From: Herbaspirillum sp. SJZ107
GTDB taxonomy: Bacteria; Pseudomonadota; Gammaproteobacteria; Burkholderiales; Burkholderiaceae_D
Assembly (NCBI RefSeq): GCF_006715485.1
Contig: NZ_VFNH01000001.1
Span: 1,178,001 to 1,242,000 of the forward strand
Direction of reading: 5' to 3'
Length of the DNA: 64,000 bases
Part shown: positions 20,739-29,102 of the stretch, piece by piece
How positions within the stretch are numbered: position 1 is the first letter of the stretch
Layout of the letters: every line of letters starts with the position of its first letter
The notes under the pieces: model-generated
Told to the model about the DNA's origin: nothing
What the model saw: the letters and a program-made list of their open reading frames with translations, nothing else
Databases searched by the model: none
Program-made: the position numbers and the translations under genes

Positions 20739-21721
20739 GCCGCGCTCCGCAGGGCGGGTGCGGGTGGGTGGCCGGCACGGGCCAGCAGGCGGCTGATCTC
20801 GAGCGCGTGGCGCGGCCGGTCTTCGGGACGCGGCGCCAGCAGGGCGCGCAGCAGCATCGTTAATGGCGCGCAAGCCGTATCGTGGGCGCCACCGGCCTGC
20901 TGCGCGCGGCTGGCAAACAGCGCCGCCTCGTCCGGATGCAGGGTCGGGGGCAGGGCGCCGCCGTGCTGCGCGCGCAGGCGGGCCGCGCCGGCCGTGCCAT
21001 GGGTGCGGTAGGCGTCGGCGCAGGCGCCGGCATAGCGCAGCGCTCTGCCCGTCACCAGGCGGTACAGCAGGGCGCCGAGGGCGAAATAATCGGCGCGGGC
21101 GTCGGTGCGGTAGGCGCCGTCGTCGCCGGCAAAAAACTGTTCCGGCGCCTGCCAGGCGGCGGTGCCGGTGTAGGGGTGGGGCGCGCGGTCGGCCAGCGCG
21201 CGGCCGGTGCCGAAATCGGCCAGCTTGAGGGTGGTGCCGCCGTCGGCCAGCAGCAGGTTCGAGGGCTTCAGGTCGAGGTGGCGCCAGCCGTACTGGTGCA
21301 TCCTGGCCAGGGCAGCGTTGACCTGCGCAATCCAGTCGAGCGCCTGGGCCGGCGGAATCGTATCGCCGCGTGCTTGCACCGCCTCAAGGTGGCGCGCCAG
21401 GTCGCCGTCTAGCAGTTCCAGCGCCAGCGCCGGCTGGCCGAGGTGGGTGCCGCTGTCGAGCAGGCCGACGATGTGGCGCCGGTCCCAGGGCTGCAAGGCG
21501 CGCAGGAAGGCAAGTTCGGCGCCGGCGCTGCGGGTCCAGCAGGCGCGCTGCGGCGGCAGGGCCAGCGCCATCTGTTCGGTATTCACCAGCTTGAGCGCCG
21601 CCGTCACGCCGCCGGGAACGGACTCGGCCTGCCACAGCACGCCATAGCTGGACGCGGACAGCGGCGCGCGCAGGCGCCAGGCACTCGCTGTCAGTGTGAT
21701 GATGTCTCCGGCCTGATGCAT
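20735..21721 (-). CDS. Ser/Thr protein kinase
   Basis: A 328-residue Hanks-type kinase and the first gene of the minus-strand SEDS operon. Catalytic motifs: ALKLVN (ATP lysine), HLDLKPSN (HRD variant with Leu), LADFGTGRA (DFG) and WQAPEQF (APE). The Gly loop is weak (SASSYGVLWQA in place of GxGxxG). The HRD arginine is Leu, placing it among non-RD kinases, which often do not need activation-loop phosphorylation. It has no membrane span. The gene overlaps the SEDS gene by four bases, so kinase and glycan polymerase are co-expressed. Likely substrates are envelope proteins of the same island (inference). Confidence 0.93.
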   Translation of the reverse strand: MHQAGDIITLTASAWRLRAPLSASSYGVLWQAESVPGGVTAALKLVNTEQMALALPPQRACWTRSAGAELAFLRALQPWDRRHIVGLLDSGTHLGQPALALELLDGDLARHLEAVQARGDTIPPAQALDWIAQVNAALARMHQYGWRHLDLKPSNLLLADGGTTLKLADFGTGRALADRAPHPYTGTAAWQAPEQFFAGDDGAYRTDARADYFALGALLYRLVTGRALRYAGACADAYRTHGTAGAARLRAQHGGALPPTLHPDEAALFASRAQQAGGAHDTACAPLTMLLRALLAPRPEDRPRHALEISRLLARAGHPPAPALRSAA

Positions 21722-21795
21722 GGTTCTCCCTTCGGTGGCGATCGCATCGATCTAGCCGGGGGACGCGGAAAGCCGGGTCGGTGGTGCAGGGACGA

Positions 21796-21821
21796 AAAAA
21801 AACCGCGCCGGGGCGCGGTTC
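21796..21821 (-). terminator. Rho-independent terminator of the glycine-zipper gene
   Basis: On the minus strand an ACCGCGCC / GGCGCGGT hairpin is followed by eight T residues, 24 bases after the stop of the glycine-zipper gene. The stem is near perfect and the U-tract strong. It also separates that gene from the kinase start at 21721. Confidence 0.9.
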
Positions 21822-21844
21822 TCGTGCGGACGATGCCGGTTGGA

Positions 21845-22315
21845 TCAGCGGTGGTGACCCCAGCCGCCGCCATGGTGGCCACGGTCGTAATGACCGCGGT
21901 CGTAGCCCCGGCCGTAGTAGCCGCGGTCATAGTAGACCGGGCGCGATTCGACATACACCGGGCGCGAATCGTAATAATAGGGACGCGATTCGACGTAGAC
22001 CGGGGCCGGTGCGGCATACACTGGTGCCGGTGCGTAATAGTTGTTCGAAGCGTAGTAACCCGACGATGCGTAGCCGCGGTTGCGGTAGTAATAATCGTCG
22101 TTGGTACGCACCGAGTTGCCGACCACGGCGCCGATCGCGGCGCCGACCAGGGCACCGTCACGGCCGCCTGCACTGCCGCCGATCGCGGCGCCGGCCAGCG
22201 CACCGATGGCAGTGTTCGCACCGCGGTCTTGCGCAAATGCCGTGGACGACACGGCTGCCGTCGACACGGCGGTCGCGGCCAGGAGCACCGCACCAAAGCA
22301 TTTTTTGTTCAACAT
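21845..22315 (-). CDS. Secreted glycine-zipper protein with Tyr/Pro-rich tail
   Basis: A 156-residue exported protein. The ATG at 22315 (AAGGA upstream) begins a signal peptide MLNKKCFGAVLLAATAVS cleaved near AFA-QD. Residues about 34-66 are a glycine zipper (IGALAGAAIGG, GAAIGAVVG), typical of small outer-membrane or envelope proteins. The rest is low-complexity Tyr/Pro/Arg/Gly, including three near-copies of VYVESRP/YYDSRP and a C-terminal His/Gly run. The repeats suggest a flexible surface or metal-binding tail. It is monocistronic with its own terminator. The function is unknown. Confidence 0.85.
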   Translation of the reverse strand: MLNKKCFGAVLLAATAVSTAAVSSTAFAQDRGANTAIGALAGAAIGGSAGGRDGALVGAAIGAVVGNSVRTNDDYYYRNRGYASSGYYASNNYYAPAPVYAAPAPVYVESRPYYYDSRPVYVESRPVYYDRGYYGRGYDRGHYDRGHHGGGWGHHR

Positions 22316-22446
22316 GGTAGTTCCTTGAGCCTCAACGGGGATCGATATGATCACGACGACGCCAGGCATGGTTGAAACTATAGACCTGGCAAACAGTGCT
22401 GCCACGGGTTAATACACATTATTACAGTTGCTTCCGAGGCCGTAAC

Positions 22447-22476
22447 ATCTGCGTTTATCTGCGTTGATCAGCGTAT
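22447..22476. repeat. Three 10-bp direct repeats (ATCTGCGTTT type)
   Basis: ATCTGCGTTT, ATCTGCGTTG and ATCAGCGTAT lie head to tail with a 10-base period between the divergent glycine-zipper and metallophosphoesterase genes. A one-helical-turn period places all copies on the same DNA face, as expected for cooperative binding by a regulator. Confidence 0.6.
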
Positions 22477-22551
22477 CGCTGCGGCGATCCGGCCTTGTGC
22501 GGGCGCCAGGCCGCCCCATCTAATGTGACATTTGCACGGATCGTTATCCCC

Positions 22552-23688
22552 ATGGCCCGCCAACGCTCATCGCTTTCCCTTCTCGCCATCCTGGCCCTGC
22601 TGCACCTGTACATCGGCGTACGCCTGTTGCCGGGCATGGGGATCGGCCTGCCCGGCATCGTGCTCGGCGCACTGCTGCTGGCGCTGTCGGCCGTGCTGGT
22701 ACGCATCGGCCTGGGGGCGCCGAACCTGCGCCGCAGCCGCTGGTCCGAACAGCTGTCCTGGGCCGGCCTGCTGGCCATGGGCCTGTTTTCCTCGCTGTTC
22801 GTGTTGACCCTGCTGCGCGACGTGGTGCTGCTGGTGCTCGCGCTGTTCAAGGCCGGCGGCCCGGCGTTTACGCGCGACAGCGCGGTGGCGGTGCCGCTGG
22901 TGGCGCTGCTGGTGACGGCGATCGGCTTCGTCAACGCGCGCCGCGTCGCACGCGTGGTGCGGGTCGAGGTGCCGATCGCGGGCCTGCCGCCGGCACTGGA
23001 CGGCTATTCGATCGCGCAGATCTCGGACATCCACGTCGGCCCGACCATCAAGCGGCCCTACCTGAACGCGATCGTCAACAAGGTCAACGGGCTGAAGGCG
23101 GATGCGATCGCCGTCACCGGCGACCTGGTCGACGGCAGCGTGCAGCGGCTGGCCATGCACACCGAACCGCTGGGCCGGCTGTCGGCGCCCGACGGCACCT
23201 TTTTCGTCACCGGCAACCACGAATACTACTCCGGCGCCGAGCAGTGGATCGCCGAAGTGCGCCGCCTCGGCCTGCGCGTGCTGATGAACGAGCACGTGAT
23301 CCGCCGCCGCGGCGACGCCAGCCTGATGATCGCCGGCGTCACCGACTACACGGCCCAGCTGTTCAATCCGGCGCACAAGAGCGACCCGCGGCAGGCCATC
23401 GCGGGGGCGCCGGGCGACGTCGCCGTGAAGATTTTGCTGGCGCACCAGCCGCGCAGCGCGCCCGCCGCCGCCGAGGCCGGCTTCGACCTGCAATTGTCCG
23501 GCCACACCCACGGTGGCCAGTTCTTCCCATGGAATCTGTTCGTGCCGCTGCAGCAGCCTTTTGTCGCCGGCCTGAACCGGGTGCGCTCGTTGTGGGTCTA
23601 TACCAGCCGTGGTACCGGCTATTGGGGACCGCCGAAGCGTTTCGGGGCGCCGTCGGAGATCACGCTGGTACGCCTGGTGCCGGCGTAA
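22552..23688 (+). CDS. Membrane-anchored metallophosphoesterase (YkuE-like)
   Basis: A 378-residue protein with four N-terminal membrane segments (residues 5-125) and a calcineurin-like phosphoesterase domain. The metal-binding motifs are in order: SDIHVG (DxH), TGDLVDG (GDxxD), TGNHEY (GNHE), LLAHQP and SGHTHGGQ (GHxH). The family includes YkuE-type enzymes that act on phosphate esters at the membrane; the substrate here is unknown. The ATG at 22552 begins MARQRSSLSL before the first helix; the upstream in-frame GTG at 22495 adds no recognisable sequence. It is a single gene. Confidence 0.92.
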   Translation: MARQRSSLSLLAILALLHLYIGVRLLPGMGIGLPGIVLGALLLALSAVLVRIGLGAPNLRRSRWSEQLSWAGLLAMGLFSSLFVLTLLRDVVLLVLALFKAGGPAFTRDSAVAVPLVALLVTAIGFVNARRVARVVRVEVPIAGLPPALDGYSIAQISDIHVGPTIKRPYLNAIVNKVNGLKADAIAVTGDLVDGSVQRLAMHTEPLGRLSAPDGTFFVTGNHEYYSGAEQWIAEVRRLGLRVLMNEHVIRRRGDASLMIAGVTDYTAQLFNPAHKSDPRQAIAGAPGDVAVKILLAHQPRSAPAAAEAGFDLQLSGHTHGGQFFPWNLFVPLQQPFVAGLNRVRSLWVYTSRGTGYWGPPKRFGAPSEITLVRLVPA

Positions 23689-23785
23689 CTGGCCGTCCTA
23701 ACATGTATTTATACTAATCTTTCCCTGCAAAAACTGCGTGAATGCGCTATCGTGGACGTTTTCGCCCTGACCGAAGGATTCACGC

Positions 23786-25270
23786 ATGATTCGCAGCAGC
23801 CGTTTCCCCGTCCTGACCCTCGTCGCCGCGCTGGTCGCCGCTTCCCTGAATAGCGCCCAGGCCGCAGCGCCGGGCGCCGACCCGGCCGCACTGGCCAAGG
23901 TGCGCGACACGGCGCTGCAGAACGAGTACCCCTACCAGCGCCTGGAAGACCTGACCGACCTGGTCGGTCCGCGCCTGTCCGGCTCCGCCGGCGCGGCGGC
24001 GGCGGTGACCCAGGTCGCCGACGAACTGCGCAAGCTGGGCGCCAAGGTGACGCTGCAGCCGGTCAAGGTGCCGCATTGGGTGCGCGGTGTCGAGACCGGT
24101 ACCATCGTCGACTACAAGGGCCGGCCGAACGGCGTCACCCAGCGCGTCGTGCTGACCGCGCTGGGCGGTTCGGGTGCCACGCCGGCGGCCGGCATCAAGG
24201 CCGAGGTGATCGTGGTGCGCAGCTTCGAGGAACTCAAGGCGCGTGCCGGCGAGGTGAAGGGCCGCATCGTGCTGTTCGACGTGCCTTTCGACCAGAACAT
24301 GGCCGACCGCGGCCTGGCCGGTACCGCCTACGGGCAAGCCGTGGCCTTCCGTGGCGCCGGACCGCGCATGGCGGCCGAGATGGGCGCCTCCGCTGCACTG
24401 GTGCGCGCCGTCGGCGGCGCGGCCTATCGCATCGTCCACACCGGCGCGACCAATCTGCCGGAGAATGCGCGCATCCCGGCTGCCGCCATCACCATCGAAG
24501 ATTCGATGCTGCTGGCACGCCTGGCCAAGCGCGGGCCGGTCACCCTGCACCTGACCCTGACCCCGCAGACCCTGCCGGACGCCGACAGCTTCAACGTGAT
24601 CGCCGACTGGACCGGCACCGATAAAGCCGACGAGATCGTGCTGGTGTCCGGCCACCTCGATTCCTGGGACCTGGCAACCGGCGCCAACGACGACGGCTCG
24701 GGCGTGGTGAGCGCCATGGGCGTGATCGATACCCTGCGCAAGCTCGACTACCGTCCGCGCCGCACCATCCGGGTGGTCGCCTGGATGAACGAGGAAAACG
24801 GCGGACGCGGTGGACGCGGCTACAACGACGCTTATAAATCGAGCGCCGAAAAGCACTTCGCTGCCTACGAGGACGACAACGGTTCGGGCCGTCCGTTCGG
24901 CCTGCGCGCCGGCGTCAGTATCGCGTCAGCCAAGCTGTTTGCACCGCTGCAGGCCGCGCTGTATCCGATGGGTGCCGGCGCCTTCCGCCGCGAAGACGTG
25001 ATCGCTTCCGGTGACCTGGCGGCGCTGGAAGTGTCGGGTGTGCCGAGCTTCGAACCCTGGATCGATTCGTCGGACTATTTTAATTACCACCACACCACGG
25101 CCGACACCTTCGACAAGGTGAATCCGGAAAACCTGCGCCGCCACGCCGCGGTGATGGCCACCACGGCCTGGTTCCTGGCGAACATGGACGAGCCAATCGG
25201 CCGCTCGAACGTGGCGCAAGGGAACGGGGCGACCAGCGCCAGGGCACAGGCGGCCGCCAACGCCAAGTAA
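23786..25270 (+). CDS. M28-family zinc aminopeptidase/carboxypeptidase, secreted
   Basis: A 494-residue exported peptidase with signal peptide (cleavage near AQAA, residue 27). A PA-type insert covers about residues 100-250. The M28 metal ligands are visible: His in SGHLDSWD, bridging Asp in GANDDGSG, Glu in NEENGGRG, an acidic ligand in the YEDDNGSG region and His in YHHTTADTFD. The layout resembles plasma glutamate carboxypeptidase-like enzymes, which release N-terminal or dipeptide residues in the periplasm or outside the cell. It is monocistronic, ending in a strong GC hairpin. Confidence 0.93.
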   Translation: MIRSSRFPVLTLVAALVAASLNSAQAAAPGADPAALAKVRDTALQNEYPYQRLEDLTDLVGPRLSGSAGAAAAVTQVADELRKLGAKVTLQPVKVPHWVRGVETGTIVDYKGRPNGVTQRVVLTALGGSGATPAAGIKAEVIVVRSFEELKARAGEVKGRIVLFDVPFDQNMADRGLAGTAYGQAVAFRGAGPRMAAEMGASAALVRAVGGAAYRIVHTGATNLPENARIPAAAITIEDSMLLARLAKRGPVTLHLTLTPQTLPDADSFNVIADWTGTDKADEIVLVSGHLDSWDLATGANDDGSGVVSAMGVIDTLRKLDYRPRRTIRVVAWMNEENGGRGGRGYNDAYKSSAEKHFAAYEDDNGSGRPFGLRAGVSIASAKLFAPLQAALYPMGAGAFRREDVIASGDLAALEVSGVPSFEPWIDSSDYFNYHHTTADTFDKVNPENLRRHAAVMATTAWFLANMDEPIGRSNVAQGNGATSARAQAAANAK

Positions 25271-25280
25271 GCCGGGTCCG

Positions 25281-25308
25281 CGCGGGCGGCACACGCCGCC
25301 CGCGTTGT
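25281..25308 (+). terminator. GC-rich hairpin after M28 peptidase gene
   Basis: A perfect 10-bp stem CGCGGGCGGC / GCCGCCCGCG with an ACAC loop starts 10 bases after the peptidase stop and is followed by TTGTC. The stem is very strong but the U-tract is short, so termination may be partial. Confidence 0.55.
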
Positions 25309-25359
25309 CAGATGCGGCACCGGCCGGCCTGCTGCAGCCAGCCGCCACCAGCCGCGGCC

Positions 25360-25731
25360 TCAGCCGCCGTCGATGCGCCGGATCGCACGCGCATGGCCGC
25401 GGAACGGGCGGCCATACACGGTCTGGATGCCGCTTGCGAAATTCTGGCCCCAGACCAGTTGCGGACGCGTGTCGTGCTGTTCGCTCGACCAGTACCAAAC
25501 GCGGTCGAAGCCTTCGCGCTGGTTGGCGAACAGCAGCGACAGCTCGCGCCGCGTCGGCAGCTCGCCCTCCCGCTCGAGCGCCCACTCGCGCGCAGCCGGC
25601 CAGCTGACGTCGGATGCTTCTTCCGGCAGCAGGATCAGGTGGTAGTCGGCATCGCCGTTCTTGCCAAGGATGAGGCCTGCATACGACTCGCCTTCCTTCA
25701 GCATTTCCTGGATTCTCAAGTAATCGCCCAT
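25360..25731 (-). CDS. DUF1566-type protein
   Basis: A 123-residue protein. The ATG at 25731 has CGGAG seven bases upstream and is preferred over the longer frame beginning at 25884, whose extra residues are Arg-rich and non-descript. The family pattern is clear: ELPTRRELSLLFANQ, WYWSSEQ, and ARAIRR at the end. DUF1566 proteins often occur in prophages or as fibre/lectin-like (Lcl C-terminal) modules, but there is no phage gene nearby. The function is unknown. It sits in a slightly lower-GC patch. Confidence 0.8.
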   Translation of the reverse strand: MGDYLRIQEMLKEGESYAGLILGKNGDADYHLILLPEEASDVSWPAAREWALEREGELPTRRELSLLFANQREGFDRVWYWSSEQHDTRPQLVWGQNFASGIQTVYGRPFRGHARAIRRIDGG

Positions 25732-25937
25732 GGCGCACTCCGTTAAGTGATTTCTAGCAGTCCTGTTCGACCGTGATCGCTGCGCTTGGTTGCGAAGCAA
25801 GACTCGACATAGCTCATAACGGAATGCGCTATAGCTGGTGCGAAATTCTCCAACAAGGCGTCCTGCATGGCTGTGAGGCATCATGCCATTGCCTTATGGA
25901 AAGCTTTTTGATGCTGATAAGAAAGTAGTAGAAAGAC

Positions 25938-26609
25938 TCAGTCGTCGAGGGGGAGGGTGATCTGCGGCCCGTCGGCCCCCGCGCGGTTGACCGCGGTGCT
26001 GACCTTGTGCCATTCGAAGGCGTCGGCCGGCACCGCCGACTGGCGCGCCAGTTCGATCGCCTGCTGCGGCGACAGGCCGGGGTCGAGCCACAGCCTGGCG
26101 TCGTCGGCTTCCAGCACCACCGGGCGGCGGTCGTGGATGTCGAGCATGCCGCCGGAGGCGTCGTCCGTCACCAGCACGAAGCCGGCTTCGGCGCGGTTTT
26201 CGACGAACGGCCCGAAATTGGCCAGCGCCAGCAGGAACAGCGGGCCGTGGTCCTTGCGGTGGATATGCCAGGGTTGCTTGTGGCCTTTTTCTCCGGTCCA
26301 CTCGTACCACCCCTCGGCCGGCACGATGCCGCGTCCGTTCTTGAGCAGGCGCGACCAGTAGCGGTTGGCCAGCTTTTCGAAACGTGCATTGATGGCGATG
26401 GGCACCTTGCCTTCGGCCCACTTGGCGCGGTAGCTCCAGAACACGTCGTCGACGCGATGCTCCCCATCCTGCATATGGAATACAGGGCGGTAGGTGCCGG
26501 GCGCCGCGTTCGTGGTCGGCGCCGACTCGCTGTCGAAGACGGCGTCGGTCCAACCCATTAAATTGGCGTAATGGCGCGCCGTCTGGCTTTGATCAAATCG
26601 TCCACACAT
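25938..26609 (-). CDS. yedK: SOS response-associated peptidase (YedK/HMCES)
   Basis: A 223-residue SRAP protein that covalently traps abasic sites in single-stranded DNA. Cys2 (MCGRFDQ) is exposed after Met removal and forms the thiazolidine link. The conserved NARFEK, VPAEGWYEW (catalytic Glu) and DIHDRRPV (His) motifs are present. Length matches the family. It is monocistronic, with no clear LexA box upstream that I could pick out. It diverges from the diguanylate cyclase gene across a 265-base gap in which I see no further gene. Confidence 0.96.
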   Translation of the reverse strand: MCGRFDQSQTARHYANLMGWTDAVFDSESAPTTNAAPGTYRPVFHMQDGEHRVDDVFWSYRAKWAEGKVPIAINARFEKLANRYWSRLLKNGRGIVPAEGWYEWTGEKGHKQPWHIHRKDHGPLFLLALANFGPFVENRAEAGFVLVTDDASGGMLDIHDRRPVVLEADDARLWLDPGLSPQQAIELARQSAVPADAFEWHKVSTAVNRAGADGPQITLPLDD

Positions 26610-26874
26610 GCTCCGATGGTACAGCAGATGGCCGACGCAGCGCGTCCGTTAGCGCCATCGCATGCCGGGGCAGAATGCAACACAACTTCACCGGGCCGAG
26701 CCCGGCAAGACACAAATCGTTGTAATTATCGCCGCGACTCTCAGTCGCGCATGTTTCTTTGTTACTATATGGATCGAAATTTTTCCATAATCCAATAAGC
26801 GGCATGCCAGTCCCGAGCACCCCCCGGCGCCCGACGTCGACCGGGTTGGTTCCGTCTCCCTTTCTGGTCCGGCA

Positions 26875-28032
26875 GTGAGCGTCTCGAGTCTCTTCTTCAT
26901 CACCATCACGCTGTCCGCAGTCATGCTGCTGGTCTTGCGCTCGCTGGCGCGCCACGGCGTCGCCGGCGTGCGCGCGTGGTCGCAGGCAAACGGCCTGGCG
27001 ATCGCCGCGCTGCTGCTGTTCATGGGACGCGGCGTGCTGCCCGACCTGCTGTCGATCGAAGGCGCCAACCTGCTGTTCCTGAGTGCGCCGGCCATGATGT
27101 ACGCCGGCTTCCTGCAGCACCTGGGGCGCCCGGTGCCGGCACGCCGGCTGTGTGCCGGCGTCGGCCTCTCCATCTCCTTGCTGGCGCTGGTCCATCACCT
27201 GAGCGACAGCGCCGCCCTGCGCATCGCCCTGACCTCGGCCAGCCATGGCGTGGTGTACGCCCTCATCCTGTTCTGCCTGGCCGGGCGTGCCCGCTTCGCC
27301 GGTGCGACCTACCCGCAGCGTTTCAGTGCCGGCGTGGCGCTGCTGCTGATGGCGATCCACGCCGCCCGCACGCTGATCTACACGGGCATGCACGACAGCG
27401 CGGCGACGATCTTCGACCACTCGCCCCTGAACCTGGCCTTCTTCACGCTCGGCACGCTGGCGCTGCCGGCGCTGACGCTGGGCGCCGTGATGATGGCCAA
27501 CGACGCCGTCATCCGTCGCACCACCTGGGCCGCCGAGCACGACCACCTGACCGGCGCCTGGTCGCGCCGCGCCTTCTTTTCCCTGGCCGAGCGCGAGCAC
27601 GAACGTACGTGCAGGAGCGGAAGTCCGCTGTCGGTGCTGGTGTTCGACGTCGACCACTTCAAGGCCATCAACGACACCCACGGCCACGCTGCCGGCGACG
27701 GGGTGCTGGCCGACATCGTGCTGCGCACCGAAGCGGCGATCCGCAACCTGGATGCCTGCGCGCGCCTGGGCGGCGAGGAATTCGCGGTACTGCTGCCGGA
27801 CACCGGACCCGACACGGCGCGCCTGGTGGCCGGGCGCCTCTGCGCGGCGCTCGACCAGTCCGCCGGCGCCCTGCGCTACACGGTCAGCATCGGTGTGGCC
27901 AGCCTGGGGGCGAACGAATCGCTGTCGGCACTGCTCGAGCGCGCCGATGCCGCCCTGTACGCGGCCAAGGCGGGCGGACGCAACCGGGTGTGCGAAGCGG
28001 CGCCGGCGCCAGCGCTGGCATTCGGTCAATAG
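26875..28032 (+). CDS. Membrane diguanylate cyclase (GGDEF)
   Basis: A 385-residue inner-membrane protein starting at GTG 26875. About six hydrophobic helices (residues 4-215) form a sensory membrane domain. The GGDEF domain follows (about 220-375) with DHLTGAWSRRAFF, FDVDHFKAINDTHGH and the active-site motif GGEEF. The inhibitory I-site RxxD (RNLD) lies exactly five residues before GGEEF, so product inhibition by c-di-GMP is expected. No EAL domain is present. The downstream neighbour is a tRNA gene, and the gene appears monocistronic. Its c-di-GMP could reach MshE encoded 17 kb away (inference). Confidence 0.95.
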   Translation: MSVSSLFFITITLSAVMLLVLRSLARHGVAGVRAWSQANGLAIAALLLFMGRGVLPDLLSIEGANLLFLSAPAMMYAGFLQHLGRPVPARRLCAGVGLSISLLALVHHLSDSAALRIALTSASHGVVYALILFCLAGRARFAGATYPQRFSAGVALLLMAIHAARTLIYTGMHDSAATIFDHSPLNLAFFTLGTLALPALTLGAVMMANDAVIRRTTWAAEHDHLTGAWSRRAFFSLAEREHERTCRSGSPLSVLVFDVDHFKAINDTHGHAAGDGVLADIVLRTEAAIRNLDACARLGGEEFAVLLPDTGPDTARLVAGRLCAALDQSAGALRYTVSIGVASLGANESLSALLERADAALYAAKAGGRNRVCEAAPAPALAFGQ

Positions 28033-28083
28033 TTCAACTACTAACACTGTGCTTGCCACACGTAGTACAATCCGGGCCGGTAC

Positions 28084-28168
28084 GCGGCCATGGCGAAACT
28101 GGTAGCCGCAGCAGACTTAAAATCTGCCGCCGAGAGGCGTGCCGGTTCGATTCCGGCTGGCCGTACCA
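28084..28168 (+). tRNA. tRNA-Leu (anticodon TAA)
   Basis: An 85-base class II tRNA. The acceptor stem GCGGCCA pairs with TGGCCGT (one G-U), followed by discriminator A and an encoded CCA (28166-28168). The anticodon stem-loop GCAGA-CTTAAAA-TCTGC has anticodon TAA at 28118-28120, reading UUA/UUG leucine codons. A variable arm is present and the T-arm is GCCGG-TTCGATT-CCGGC. TACAAT at 28066 is a likely -10 box. Confidence 0.97.
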
Positions 28169-28258
28169 TCTCCTTCCTCCGTCGGCAACCATCTTGGTTG
28201 CATCCTTGCATTGGTGTAGCATGCGCAGCGACGCTATGCTGCTTTGCAAGGAACGACA

Positions 28259-29056
28259 TTGAACATCATCATCAACGAAGAACTCCGCTCTTTCATCGAT
28301 CCCCTGACGCCGGTGGAATACGCGGCGCTGGAACGCAGCCTGCAGGCCGAAGGCTGCCGCGACGCCCTGGTGCTGTGGCGCGACGTGCTGATCGACGGCC
28401 ACAACCGCTACGACATCTGCCAGAAGCACGGCATCCCGTTCCGCACCGTCCACAACAACAATTTCGCCACCCTCGAAGACGTGATGCTGTGGGTGATCGA
28501 CAATAACCTGGCGCGCCGCAGCGTGTCCGACTTCCAGCGCGGCATGCTGGCGCTGCGCAAGAAGGAGATCGTGGCGGCGCGCGCGGCCCAGCGCGCGGCG
28601 GAAGCGCCGCCCGAGCAGGCGCCGGAAGAGGCGGGCGCCGACGAGTCGATCGATCCGCCGTGGAGCACGCGCGAAGACGTCGCCAAGGCGGCGCGCGTCT
28701 CGGCCAGCACCCTGAGCCAGATCGAACGTATCCGCAAGACCGCGGCGCCGGAACTGGTCGACGCCGTGCGCAGCGGGACGATTTCGGTGAGCGCCGCCGC
28801 CAACGTCGCCTCGCTGCCGGCCGACGCCCAGGTGGCGGCCGTGGCCGGCGGCAAGAAGGAATTGCAGCAGGCGGCACGCCAGGTGCGCGAGCAGAAGACC
28901 AGTACCCGTCCCAAGAAGGAAATCGACACGCTGGCGCCCGAAGACCAGGTCAAGGCGCTGCGCGCCGAGATCCGCGAGCTGAAGGACCGCATGGCGACCC
29001 TGCTGAACGAGAACGAGGTGCTGAAGTCGAAGCTGACCCACCTCGGCGCCACCTGA
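28259..29056 (+). CDS. ParB/Srx-fold protein with KorB-like HTH, orphan
   Basis: A 265-residue protein. The TTG at 28259 is preferred because AAGGA lies six bases before it. The N-terminal ParB-like domain reads SLQAEGCRDALVLW then LIDGHNRYDICQ, keeping the GHNR motif of the ParB/sulfiredoxin fold that binds CTP in ParB. A central helix-turn-helix region (REDVAKAARVSASTLSQIER, SGTISVSAAANVA) and a C-terminal coiled coil (LRAEIRELKDRMATLL) follow. There is no parA and no visible parS nearby, so it is not a standard partition operon. It begins 91 bases after the tRNA gene. The role is unknown; plasmid-type ParB-like proteins of this kind occur on chromosomes. Confidence 0.85.
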   Translation: MNIIINEELRSFIDPLTPVEYAALERSLQAEGCRDALVLWRDVLIDGHNRYDICQKHGIPFRTVHNNNFATLEDVMLWVIDNNLARRSVSDFQRGMLALRKKEIVAARAAQRAAEAPPEQAPEEAGADESIDPPWSTREDVAKAARVSASTLSQIERIRKTAAPELVDAVRSGTISVSAAANVASLPADAQVAAVAGGKKELQQAARQVREQKTSTRPKKEIDTLAPEDQVKALRAEIRELKDRMATLLNENEVLKSKLTHLGAT

Positions 29057-29062
29057 ACGTTC

Positions 29063-29086
29063 ACCCGAGCATCCACCCGAGCATCC
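29063..29086. repeat. Perfect tandem 12-bp duplication
   Basis: ACCCGAGCATCC occurs twice back to back between the ParB-like stop (29056) and the acylase ribosome site. It could be slippage or a short binding site. Confidence 0.6.
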
Positions 29087-29102
29087 CCTGACAGGAGAAT
29101 CC

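Noticed and set aside
25360-25731. Prophage remnant around the DUF1566 gene
   Set aside because: DUF1566 proteins occur in phages, but no integrase, capsid, tail or lysis gene is adjacent.
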